This document shows, piece after piece, positions 23,592-34,704 of a DNA stretch of 64,000 nucleotides. The stretch covers positions 55,822,714 through 55,886,713 of the forward strand of contig NC_030381.2 in assembly GCF_001625215.2 (NCBI RefSeq), read 5' to 3'. Position numbers and translations under genes: made by a program. The notes below the pieces were generated by a model. That model was given only the letters and a program-made list of their open reading frames with translations, was not told the origin of the DNA and ran no database searches. Source of the DNA: Daucus carota subsp. sativus (lineage: Eukaryota; Streptophyta; Magnoliopsida; Apiales; Apiaceae). Within the stretch, counting starts at the first letter, position 1. Every line of letters starts with the position of its first letter.

Positions 23592-25170
23592 GTCAAGGCG
23601 GTGAATGATGCTGTACTCATCTGATAGAAGGCGTTGGCACTTCTAATGTTTTGGGGCTTGAAAATTTTATGAAACAAGTTGTCCAAGGGCGGACTTTCAT
23701 ATGCAGTAGTATCTATCATGGGCCCACAAAGTAGTGGTATGTATCGTATTTTGATAAGTAGCAATGATATGCACCTACTATTTTTGAGGTGCCTAGAGTA
23801 TAGGTTTCATGCCATTTTCTTTTTGATTCCTGAAACAACTAGATATCACTTAGAGTCATGCGTGCCGCGATTTTCCTGTAATTTTTTTTTTTTTGGAAAA
23901 AGTACACTACTCAATCATCTGTTTCATTCTAATTTTACGGAGATGGATGCCTATAGAGGGAGGTATGCATAATAACTTTTTTGTTGGATGACGTTTGAAA
24001 CCCAACAGGTACACACAGGATCTCACGGTATTAATAACAGGTCCCAAACTACGAAAGCATATGGATGGGAAATTGTGCTGGAATTGAGCCTTGTACCATC
24101 ACAATGGATATGGAGGCTACGGATGGAAGAGAACAGGGAGAGGTAGTATGTGATGTCTTATTTGAACTAATATTTTGAAACGATACCTCTGTATTTACAT
24201 GGATCCATTTCGTTTATGACAATCATAATTGACCAGAATCCCTGTACTATACATGCTACTAATTTTTTTGAGTTATGGAGATAGAAGAAACATAATTTTA
24301 TTTGCTGTTACTTCCTCAACTCCCTGAACCTTTTTTTACAGGATGATACTGCATTTGAAAAGAAGAGTACTCTCTTTGCCCTTGTGTTTCAGATATTGTG
24401 CTGATAAATATGTATGTTTGGTCCTAATTTTTAGCACACATTTCTGTATGACATCAGTCAGTAAATACTAATATATATATATATTATATATCCTTTGACT
24501 TAGGTGGTGTGATGACATTGAAGACTGTATTTTAGGTGAAAATAATGTTAAAAGCTCTAATTGTAGGTTGCAAATGCATAAAAGGTTCAACATAACTTAT
24601 GATGACCATTTACAGTTCATGATGCAATTAGTCAGTCCTCGTACAACAACTTTAATGTTTGTCATACGTGATAAGACACGGGTGAGTGTCCTCTCTTTAT
24701 AATATTTGTTATGTCCAGTATTATTAGTTATATTCAAGTTTTCTATATTCAGTAATTGCACACTGCATGTGAAACTATTGTGTTAAAAATACATTATGAG
24801 CTGACTGCTTATCACAGAGTTTTAATGTTTCAATGCTTGAAGCTTCTGGAAAATTTGGCTCCTGTTTTAAGGGAAGATATACAGAAGTTAAGGTGTGTCT
24901 GAATTTTCATATTTCAGATTATTGTTTATGTCAAATTTCTAATCATTCCTTTATTGCAGATATGCGATTCTGTTCCCAAGCAACAAGCCCACAAGGAAAC
25001 CTTACTATGTGAGTTTGTAAATGTCAGTACCCTAACACCTTTCAATATAAAATATTAAATAAGATAACAATTTACTTTTTCATTAGTCATTAGTGTTTGG
25101 TTAAATTTTGTAGGTTGAATTTGTGGGTTTTTCTAGTTACGAAGAGAAGGAAGATCCATTTGTAGATCAG
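23592..25170 (+). pseudogene. RHD3/atlastin-type dynamin-like GTPase pseudogene (5' part)
   Basis: Root Hair Defective 3 proteins fuse endoplasmic reticulum tubules. The GTPase domain can be followed through several exon remnants: GLSYAVVSIMGPQSSG at about 23688-23740, the P-loop continuation GKSTLLNHLFHSNFTEMD at about 23895-23960, a frameshifted QTTK...[16 protein letters not shown] at about 24045-24143, DDTAFEKKSTLFAL at about 24343-24390, TTLMFVIRDKTR by 24680, LLENLAPVLREDIQK at about 24842-24890, SVPKQQAHKE at about 24968-25000, and SSYEEKEDPFVDQ ending at 25170. Stops and frameshifts lie within and between them. Introns are retained, so this is not a retrocopy. The membrane-anchor half is absent. 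Confidence 0.85.
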
Positions 25171-25830
25171 GTACTTTGGAATTCAAATATTCATCTGTAT
25201 TTTCATTTGAGGGGACAGTTGACAGTATTGCATGACAGAGGATGCTAAAATTTATTTTTCTTCTGTTATTGTGCTTTTATGGAAGAAAATACAGCAAACT
25301 TGCAGTTAGCTAAGCAACATGTGTTCATGGTTCTTCGTTATTAGCTATTCAGCTGCTTATTGTAGTAACCAGATTCTTAATATATACGCAACATCTACTG
25401 ATCTACGTAGAAATATAATAAAAGAGATCATAAATAATGTTATCTTTTTATATATATGAAGTCAACCATCAAATAAAGTTTATCCAGATAAGTGGGCATA
25501 CAACCAAAAACCAAAAGGACTGGGTAGCAGAATGAGTTTAGACTGGAACTTTGACGGTAAAAGAATAATGGGGGGACCGAGCTACCACGAAATAGATTTG
25601 CTGATAATGAAATCGTAAGGAGAACCCCCAGATATTATCCATAGCACATAATTTTTATCCAAGATATTTCCAGCTATGTACAAAATTGTCTACTATGCAC
25701 AAGGCTAATATGCATTTGACAATATGGAAGAAATTATCTCTACCATTCATTAGCACATATAGTTATGCATGGATCATTTGTTGATTTAATTTAATTTTTA
25801 TCATCCTGTTTTTTTATGAAAATTTAAAAA
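25171..25830. other. Non-coding spacer after the RHD3 pseudogene
   Basis: AT-rich sequence with no recognisable exon. It could be the next RHD3 intron, cut off where the QORH fragment begins at about 25833. Confidence 0.4.
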
Positions 25831-25832
25831 TT

Positions 25833-26122
25833 TGACTACCCGACGCCAGATGGAGCAGCTCTAAAAAGTCCCTCAGGCTAGAAATATGATGCTGTAATCC
25901 ACTGCGCAGCAGGTATTCCATGGTCTACTTTTGAGCCTCAGTTGAGCCCCAGGGGAAGGTAATTGATATTATGCCAGGTCCTGATACCACATGGAAATTA
26001 GTAAGTGGGAAACTCACATTCTCTGGGAAGCAGATAGTGCCTTTAGTTTTAATCCTAAAAGGGAAACATAGCTCACCTTGTTAAGTTGGTGAAGGAAGGG
26101 AAGGTTATAATAATGGTAGACT
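25833..26122 (+). pseudogene. QORH exon 4 tail fragment, broken by a TE end
   Basis: Nearly identical to 28801-29095 of the longer QORH pseudogene, including the shared in-frame stop after PSG. The frame encodes the substrate-domain stretch with CAAGIPWS, LTFSGKQIVPLVL and LVKLVKEGK remnants. The match ends at 'gtagact', where a TAGGGCTGAGCAAACGG sequence begins. Confidence 0.75.
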
Positions 26123-26123
26123 T

Positions 26124-26590
26124 TAGGGCTGAGCAAACGGTCGGTTCGGTCAAAAACCAAACCGAACCGAACCGAAATAACCGAAAACCGAAGTTTATAT
26201 TTTTGAAAACCGAACCGAACTTGTCCTTTAAACCGAACTTTATAAAAAAGCCTTGCTACATAAATAAAAGAATACATAAATAGAAGATATGAGATCCAAC
26301 ATTTATAAATTAATAACGATTAATATCCATAATTAAAAAGATTAATACACCCATCAAAGTATTCTGCAAAAAATATTACAGTAGACATAGACCATAAGTT
26401 TAGTGTTTTACATCACACTGTTAGCTGTTACACTTACTGAAAAAAACTGTTAACGTCACCACTAGCTAGCTGCAACTCCTCTTCATCAATCCATGGCTGT
26501 TTCACGGATTCATCTGCATTTAAAAAACAAGACACATGTATTATTAGCTAGCTGTTGCAAATATACAACTGGGTAAAACTCAATAATCTG
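26124..26590. mobile_element. Possible hAT-like MITE with CGGTT-type repeats (one end only)
   Basis: It starts TAGGGCTGAGCAAACGGTCGG exactly where the QORH homology stops. About 110 bp of alternating 'aaccgaaccgaac' motifs follow, resembling the motif-rich ends of the hAT-like MITEs at 55797-56510 and 62760-63167. No matching right end or target duplication was found before QORH-related sequence resumes near 26590. Confidence 0.4.
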
Positions 26591-26599
26591 CCATTAAAA

Positions 26600-27417
26600 G
26601 TGATCTGCCATTATGATATATATAGGGCTTTTTCTGGATCCTGCTACCTTTCAATTTTGAATTAAACAATAACCGTACTTGGTAAAGCAACCTGAAATAT
26701 ATTAGATCCTTTCCTTGTACTTTATCATATCATATTTCGTTAATTGTTCAGAATGATTCGACAGGGTGCTGGTGGACAAGCCGAGTATGCTGTGGAAAAA
26801 GAAACTTTGACTGTTGCAAGGCCACCTGAAAATTCAGCTGCTGCTTTACCTATTGCTTGTCTTACAGCTCTCTAGGCTCTTACTGAAACTGTAGGACTGA
26901 AGATGGACAGAAGTGGACCAAAGGCTTATGTCCCTGTAACTGCTGCGTCAGGAGGTGTGGGTCACTATGCTTTACAATTGGTCATTGTTAAAAAAGGTCT
27001 AGTTCTTGCTGGTTGATTAGCTCAGTTTTAGTTTGTACTTGACTACTTGTAGGTTTATTTCTATGTGTCTATAAGTATAATAGAGAAGAGAAGAAGGATA
27101 TAACGTGAGATCATATGTATTATTATAATCATCTGCATGGGCTTTACATAAGTCATGGGCTTTATCTAAGCCAGGAGCATAACTGAAACAGCCCATCTTC
27201 CTAAAACACAATGGTCCTATTCAAAACTAATTCAAATCTAATCCTAATTTAATTTAACTAAAAAATTTGGTAAACATCAACCAATTATTAAATAAATCTA
27301 ATTTAAAATTCATAGCATTATTTTAACAGTACTGAAATGGGCCATTCAAATCTGCTGTCATATTTATGTTTGAACAGGGTATTGAATAAAATTTAAAGGT
27401 CAAATCTTTTTTAATGT
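26600..27417 (+). pseudogene. QORH exon 4 fragment in direct repeat copy 2
   Basis: The exon 4 part at about 26766-27010 encodes GAGGQAEYAVEKETLTVARP and, later, TAASGGVGHYALQL, the Rossmann-type NADP loop. An in-frame TAG interrupts it after the CLTAL segment. It retains the stretch deleted in the copy at 22366-22500. The 3' part (27030-27417) is the 'gtctataagtataatagagaagag' sequence shared with 22555-22915. Confidence 0.8.
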
Positions 27418-27549
27418 GCTATAGTTTGTTGATAATTTTGAGTCTTTAGGTTGACTGATGTTTGAAATTTTCATATTTTGTGGGATTTTTTTTAGATTTA
27501 AGTAGGTAGTTTTCGAGTTTTTGAATCTGTTGGTTGTTGGGGATTTTCA

Positions 27550-29168
27550 GCATGTTTAGATTCCTTTCTGCTGTGCCAAAGAAAGATGAAGTGTTGCTAA
27601 AGGTGAAAGCAGCAAGAATTAATCCATTTGATTGGTAGATGCAGAAAGGGATGCTGCGCCCTTTTTTACCACTCCGAATTCCTAAAATACCGTGTAAGTT
27701 TGATGAAATATAGACTGCCTATTGTGGATCATCCTTTGTTGGATGCTATATGTTCCTTCCAGCTTCCTTGCCAAAAAGCGCAACAGTTTTCATATGATTG
27801 AAGTTTTGCACAATATTTTGCTTAATCTCCAGCTATTTTTGTAGTTCGTACCGCTTGTTTAATATGTATGATTATTGAATGATAAATTATGTAGTAATAG
27901 CTTGTGATGTTCTTTCATCAGCTTCAATACCAACGATGATCAAAAAGAAATTTGTTGAGGGAAAGGCTCTTTACAATTTGACAGACTATTTCCCAGTCTT
28001 TCGTTATTTGCTTTTTTATCAAGAGTGTGATGTGTTATTCTATAGCGGCTTTTGTTTCTTATTGTATATCTTCTTATACCTTCGGGTACTTGAGGAGTTG
28101 AAAATCGGCTATCTCTGTTTGACTTGAGACTTAATTGTTTGTTTGGAACAACAGTAGCTGATGTAGCAGTAGAGGTGGTTGAGACCGGAAGCGAAGTAAA
28201 ACACTTAAAAGCAGGTGACAAATTCGTGGCAATGCTTTGCATCTTTGTAAGTTTCATTTTCTGATAGCTTTCTTTTGAGTTTATGTGCGCAATAGTCTAT
28301 TAGCTGCACAATGAAAGCCAACTATTGGTTATGAAAAGATCACATTTAGCAGTTGTTTGTGTGATTAGTAGTCTACCCAAGTTATAATTATGTGTATAAC
28401 AAGTCCAATGTTGAAGAGAAAAATATGCATCGATGGTTTAGCTGACATGCCTACTCTTTCTATGGTTTGGTGGTATTTAATTGTAGGGAAGTGGTGGTGG
28501 GTTAGCTTAGTATGCTGTGGACAATGAAAAGTTAACAGTTTCTAGGCCATCTGAAGTATCAGCTGCTAAAGGTGCTGGCTTACCTGTAGTAGGTCTTACT
28601 GCTCACCAGACTCTCACCCAATCTGCCGGAGTTAAGCTTGATGCAAGTGGTCAGTGATCAGATATACTTATTACTGCTGCTTTAGGAGGTGTAGGCTTGT
28701 ATGCAGTGCAACTTGCAAAGCTTGGGAACACACACGTGACGGCCACTTGTGGTGCCCCTGTAACATTAGTCTAGTGAAGAGTATGGGTGCTGATTAGGTT
28801 CTTGACCACCCAGCGCCAGATGGAGCAGCTCTAAAAAATCCCTCAGGCTAGAAATATGATGCTGTAATCCACTGCGCAGCAGGTATTCCATGGTCTAGTT
28901 TTGAGCCTCAGTTGAGCCCCAGGGGAAGGGTAATTGATATTATGCCAGGTCCTGATACCACATGGAAATTAGTAAGTGGGAAACTCACATTCTCTGGGAA
29001 GCAGATAGTGCCTTTAGTTTTAATCCCAAAACGGGAAACCTGGCTCACCTTGTTAAGTTGGTGAAGGAAGGGAAGGTTAAAACAGTGGTAGACTCTAATT
29101 ATCCATTAAGCAAAGTTGGAGATGCTTGGGCTAAGAGCATCGATGGCCATGCTACTGGTAAAATTTAA
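27550..29168 (+). pseudogene. ceQORH-type quinone oxidoreductase pseudogene (longest copy)
   Basis: Exon 2 (about 27550-27695) encodes LLKVKAARINPFDW then a TAG. Exon 3 (about 28153-28246) encodes VEVVETGSEV and LKAGDKFVAML. Exon 4 (about 28488-29168) covers YAVDNEKLTVSRPSEVSAA, GLTAHQTLTQSAGVKLDASG, LGGVGLYAVQLAKLGNTHVT, PDGAALKNPSG, YDAVIHCAAGIPWSSF and the C-terminal DAWAKSIDGHATGKI before a TAA. At least four stops and a frameshift break it. No first exon was found upstream. It is more complete than the other copies and may be the source of the fragment at 25833. Confidence 0.85.
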
Positions 29169-29169
29169 G

Positions 29170-30112
29170 ATCTTAGATTGTTTTTCCTGTAGAAACTATG
29201 TGCATAGAGTTGTCCATGACAAAGAACCGTTTCTTTTCTTTAGAGTACGTACATGCGAATTAAGCTATACACTGCTGAAACAAATGATAATTTTTTTTTT
29301 CATCTCTATATTACCCGAAAAATAAAACATTAACAGTTTTAAAAATTAAAATATTTGTGATGTACTACAACGTAAAAATTACATCATTATTTTTTAAAAT
29401 ATAATTTATAATTATTTAATAAATAAATAAAATAAAACTACTATCAATTTAAATTAACAAAATACTTATAAATAGATGTATAATTTATAAAGGCAAAGTG
29501 AAATTCAAACAACAAACAATTATACAAATAAGCATTAATCTTCTTAACAGTATTGTCTTCTACTCCAAAATAAATGAAAATTTATCATGTAGTTAATTAA
29601 AAATTCCTTATAAATGAAAAATGAAAAAAAATAATATATAATTAGTAAAAGAATTACTATTAATAATAAAAAATTACTTAAAAATTGATGATAAAAATAT
29701 ATATCATCTCTACAACTCATATAAAAAGTTTATTTAATTTATTTGAATTAAAATGATATTTATTTATTATTTAAAAAGATATTTAATATTTAATAATAAA
29801 TATGATGCTCCGAGTAATTCGGGTCTAAGTTCGATTAGGTAAATTTTTTTATCGGTGACCGCAGACCCGGCCCAAACCGAAATGGACGGTCCTATCTAGA
29901 ATTACTCATTGCTTGGGAGTTGGGAATATAGAATTACAAAAGAGTTACCGTATGTCGTACCTTCCTCATCCTGTCCGCTCTACTTGGGGTAGTCTATAGA
30001 TTTATAAAAAGTAGCCTAAGCTTTCCGTCACAGCGAACGGTTTTTACCATCCAGACTCCTCCCGCAGACTGATTATCGCCACAGAGACAAGGTACAATCC
30101 TTCTCCTCCAGC
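29170..30112. other. AT-rich spacer before duplication unit A
   Basis: Nothing coding. About 29820-29895 is GC-richer and ends 'ggcccaaaccgaaatggacggtcctat', which could be the right end of another motif-rich hAT-like MITE; no left end was recognised. The promoter and leader of importin-like gene A probably begin near 29940-30110. Confidence 0.35.
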
Positions 30113-30114
30113 AT

Positions 30115-30138
30115 CAGCATCAGCATCAGCATCAGCAT
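30115..30138 (+). repeat. CATCAG/CAGCAT hexanucleotide microsatellite
   Basis: About four units in the leader region of importin-like gene A. At the same place unit B has only one or two units, so the array length differs between the duplicates. Confidence 0.7.
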
Positions 30139-30312
30139 CTCTATCTCCCTCCTCATCTCCTAATCAAGACACCTACATAATTAATTACTAACTTATAATC
30201 TCTGTATCACTAAACAGTTCGGTTTGTTTATAGCTCTACTTTCTAATTAATTACAAACTTATAATCTCTGTATGTCGAAACAGTTCGGTTTGTTTACTCT
30301 CGATTTGGTGGG

Positions 30313-33300
30313 ATGATGGAATGGAATCCATCTCTGAGGATAACAAGGAATCGGCCTGATATGCTCCACAGATATAATCCCAATTTCTATGCTGATCCTC
30401 CCGCCATCGCCCAACTACTTGAATTCTCTGTCAAGAGAAAGGTAACGTTTTTTCCTAGTGTACTGTAGATCCTGAAGCAGTGTTTTAATCGACTGTTTTT
30501 CTTTGCCTCTTAGTTGTTAGAGAGAGATTAGTTGCTTGTTTAACATTGATTCATTGTATTTGGATATACTAATTTTGGATGATCAGGCGGCGCGGGGGAA
30601 AGCTTTGCTATAATGACAACTATTTTGAAAAGAAAATGATAGGTTTAGGGTTGTAATTTGAACCAACTTAAGACTTCAACTGCAAACATCACATTTGTTT
30701 TTATCAGCTCGAGTTGTTTGAGCCCTATGCATATGCAATTTAACTTAAGTTATCATTTTCTCACGGGTCCATCTACTACCTTACTTAATGATTCATGAGC
30801 TGATAGAGATAGATACCACTACATGCAACTTCCCTTTTGGATTCATCAACCAAAGACAAGGAATTTTAAAATAAATAAAATGTTATGTTATAACTTATAT
30901 ATAGTTTTGGACTCTCTTTTCTATATAACACAATCCCCCTTATTTTATTTGCTCTCAAGGCTAATATTGATATTGCAGAAAGACACATTTCGTCACTTAA
31001 TTCGTAAAATCAAGAAGGGATTCCATAATGGCCAGATGGAGAAGATTGGAAAGTGCACAAACGAGTTGGGAAAAATGATTAGAGAAGGTATAAGAATCTC
31101 TACTTTTTCATGTGTTGGTTGACAATACATTGGAAATATATTTTTTTTTCACTTGATTCTTTTTCGCAAACAGATCCGAGGCTGACTCAATATCTTGATG
31201 TGAATTTCCTTCAACTCCTCGCTGAGTTGCTTAAGTGTGAACAATATTCAGACCTCCAGGTTTGTTGTGTTAATGGGTTGTGTTTATTTTCAATGTTATT
31301 TTGTTTCATTTCTGCACAACATGTGTAATATCTTTGTATTCCTCGACAGGTACACGCTGCCACCATCTTTAAACCGGTAGTTACCTTTTCCCTCACCAGG
31401 AAGGATGTTAAGGATCTCGTTGTTATGATTGAACATATAATTCCAATTGTTGTCAGACTTATATGCTTTGGAGTTTATCTGGTGCGGGTGGAGGTAATCT
31501 TTTAAGAAGAAAGAGTTTTTTTTTTTTTTTTGCTTATTTTGTTAATGTGAATATGTTGGAGCCACAAAACAATTATTTTGTTATTTTGTCTAACATGTAG
31601 GCTCTTTGGTTATTGCGCACTCTTGTTTCTGTAATTTCAAAATATGAAGTTGAAGAAATTTTATCCCCAGTGACATCTTTGATTATTGAGGATTCTACTA
31701 GTTTTAATGTGTTACATGCCGCCTCTGCGACTTTGCTAGTTGTTTGTGAGGAACATCCAAATATTTCTCCTGAAAAGGTTATATGTCTGTCTTATGTTAG
31801 TCAATCCTTGTATCTAATTTTACATTCATGTCCATTTTCTTATGATTATTTATAATACATTTTCAGTTGAAGTTGACCCTTCCGGCTTTGATGAAGCTTA
31901 TCGAGTCTAATATATTGATGTTACTGACATCTGGAAGTTGGGGACTTGCATTTTTGTGCGATGGACGGGGAGAGATGATAGTTGAAGATAAATACCTTGA
32001 ATGTCTCATAACTCGTCTTGTTGATCTCATGAAGTAAGTAAATTAGTCATGTCACTTTACAGTTTTATGTGGATAGATTGGATGTCAACTAATTCCTAAT
32101 GTTGATGGTTCAGTGCTGAAGAACGTGTTATGATCCTCTCGGCACTTCATGCAATGGGAAGTGTTGTGAAATGGGGTAGTGATGACGTTATTGAGGTATG
32201 GTGGTGTAATCATAAGTTTCAAGTCAAGACACATATTAGGAGCTCCATTTATATGTGTTCATATATCAATATTCGTATTGGCATTCGTTGGTATGGTGTT
32301 ACATTTCATTGATCAAGTTAAATAACATAAAATTAGAAATAAGTAATAACTCTTGGATAAGTTGCGCTACTAAAAAATCAACATATTTTAAAAACCCGTT
32401 TTCATGAATTTATAAGGAAACATTGAAAGTACTATGTGTCTTTAGCTTTTAGGTTGGGGAGAATCATGTAAGTTAGATTACGTGATCGTGTTGTGTAGAA
32501 AGATTTGATTTTATTTGTGTACAAAAGTTTGATTGTGTTAGAATATATGTATTGCAAGTGGTGAGTTATGTTTTATTTATTTTGAAATCGTGATTTTGAA
32601 TAGAAGCTTTGGCGAATAAGCTACTATCTTTTGTAGAGAACTATATTTTGTAATAGTATTTTATCTTCTCCAAATTACATTGTTGTTTCTATGATATGAT
32701 CATGTTAGATAAAATTTTCACATAAAAGATTTATTTAACTTACTTTTTCTTTTATATTTAGATTATTTAGACACTGTCTGATTACTAGCCTGATACTTCA
32801 CAGCACATGTTTATCGATCGAGTTTTTTATATTTAATCTTCTCAAATTTATTTATTATGTTCTCTTTTTTCTAGATTATAATCAAGGAGGACGGTGCACT
32901 GCTCATCTTTTTAGTCTTGTTAGAAGAAGATGATTTGTACATTGTGAAACAAACTTGTTGGATACTTTCAAACATTACTGCAAGAAAAGAAAAACATATA
33001 CGGGTGAGTTTGGAATTGATTACTCCATGAAGATGCAAACAATTCTATTTGCATGGAAGTTGATTGAAGTTTACATTATATCATGAATTCACTTTTTTTA
33101 CCAAAATATCTTTAAAATTTTAGCTTCCCCACTTATTGTCCCATTTATGTCTTCTAGTATCATTTTAGATATGGGTGTTAATATCTAATATCCATAAATG
33201 CTTTTCTAGGCTATAATTGATGGTGTCCCAGAAGGCAAGTTAATTGACCCCCTTGTCAAAATTATGCTTAATTGCAATTTGAATGATGTAAGAAAGGAGG

Positions 33301-33839
33301 CGGCTTGGGCAATTTCTAATGCTATGTGTGGTGTTGGTATTGATCAGATTGAGTATGTGTTTTTTATGAACTATTTCAATGTTTTATAAAGATTAAAATA
33401 TCAATTTCAATTATCTTTTTCATGTTCATATAAAGATAATGTGTGTCAATTCCAATTTCTTAACAGATGCTTGAGGAATAGCTGCTCTAATATCATTTGG
33501 GCTGATCTGTTGAATTCATTCTCCAGTGATAGATTATTTGTCTTGGTTACTTTAGAAGGTTTACTCAATATTAGAGTAGCGGAAGTCACTTGGATGGGGA
33601 ACCCAGTTGATGCTGTGACGTTGCACTCGTTTTTTGAAAGCATACTCGAAGGCATAGATCATAGGGATTCCTTTATTGTATCTGAGTTCTTCAATGAGAG
33701 TGATGGGTGGACTGTATCTGGGCATTCCTTAATTCCTGAATTCCTCATGTCCAACGACTATGCTCTAAACTTTAAGTTTGAAGATCAGCGGTGTTCGAAC
33801 ATGTTTATAGATTATAATGGTTCGATGGAATTTTGTTAG
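30313..33839 (+). CDS. Importin-alpha-like armadillo protein, copy A
   Basis: Ten exons join in frame with GT-AG borders: 30313-30441, 30979-31087, 31174-31259, 31350-31493, 31601-31777, 31867-32033, 32114-32195, 32875-33003, 33210-33352 and 33467-33839, giving 512 aa. Importin-alpha binds nuclear localisation signals and links cargo to importin-beta. Family signatures are clear in the C-terminal half: CWILSNITA (Trp327, Asn331), KEAAWAISNA (Trp374, Asn378), then LEGLLNI. The N-terminal 70 residues do not look like an importin-beta-binding domain, though KRKKDTFRHLIRKIKKG at 41-57 is basic. In the repeats that should form the major NLS groove most Trp/Asn pairs are replaced. After the ARM region a tail of about 80 residues (FFES, ESDGWTVSGHS, FKFEDQRCSNMF) is not importin-like to me. 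No disabling mutation is seen. A shorter start two codons in is possible. Confidence 0.85.
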
Positions 33840-34069
33840 GTTGTGAATGGATAAAGTGAAGTCTTGTTTATTTGATGCTGCTGCTAAATCAATCTATTCA
33901 ATCATTTAATTATTATAATTTGTTTCAATTTGATGGAGTGTAGCACTTGTCTTATATCATATTGCATTGGTTAGATTTTTTGCCTAATTTTTTGTTAATT
34001 CAATAAGATTGCGTAGTACTGCTATATAACAATATTATATAGATCTGATTTCTTTGGGTGTTTAGCTTT

Positions 34070-34363
34070 TAGGTCTTCGTTACTTTAGAAGGTTTAGCCA
34101 ATATCAGAGTAGCGGAAGTCACTTGGAAGGGGTATCCAGTTGATGGTGTTACGTTGCACTCGATTTTTGAAGGCATACTCGAAGGCATAGATTGTAGGGA
34201 TTCCTTTATTGTACCCAGGGTCGTCATTAACAGTGATGGGTGGACTCATTCCTCATATCTTGAGTTCCTCATGCCCAACGACTATACTCTACACTTTATG
34301 TTTGAAGATCAGCGGTGTTCGAACATATCTCTAGATAATAATGGTTCGATGAAATTTTTCTAG
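34070..34363 (+). pseudogene. Duplicated last exon of importin-like gene A
   Basis: About 34070-34363 repeats most of exon 10 in frame, from VTLEGLANIRVAEVTW to the tail (DQRCSN, NGSMKFF) and a stop. It belongs to a tandem duplication of roughly 520-530 bp (33540-34068 and 34069-34591) that includes the 3' flank. It is absent from unit B. It lacks the first part of exon 10 and is probably non-functional unless used as an alternative 3' exon: 'gtgtttagcttttag' just upstream could act as an acceptor. Confidence 0.75.
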
Positions 34364-34704
34364 ATTGTGAATGGACAAAGTGAAGTCTTGTTTTATTTTG
34401 TTTCAATTTGATTAGAATTTGTTTGATAATAATTTCATTTGTTGGAGTGTAGCACTTGTCTTATACCATATTGCATTGGTTAAACAACATTGAGCTTTTC
34501 GCCCAATTTTCGTTGATTCAATAAGATTGTATATAACTGCTATATAACAATACTATATAGACCTGATTTCTTTGCGTGTTTACCTTTTAGGTCGGAGAGA
34601 ACCACATTAGTTAGGTTATGTGATCGTTTTGTGTAGTGTGTATAGAAATTTGGAGTTTAGTAGAATATATGTATTGCAAGTGGTGATTATGCTTTTGTTA
34701 ATTA

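Noticed and set aside
26014..26277. 87-codon minus-strand frame with repeated basic and aromatic residues
   Set aside because: It is an artefact of the CGGTT-type repeats of a TE end joined to a QORH fragment.
28962..29168. Small gene with an oxidoreductase-like C-terminus
   Set aside because: It is the last open piece of the broken QORH exon 4, with several upstream stops in the same exon.
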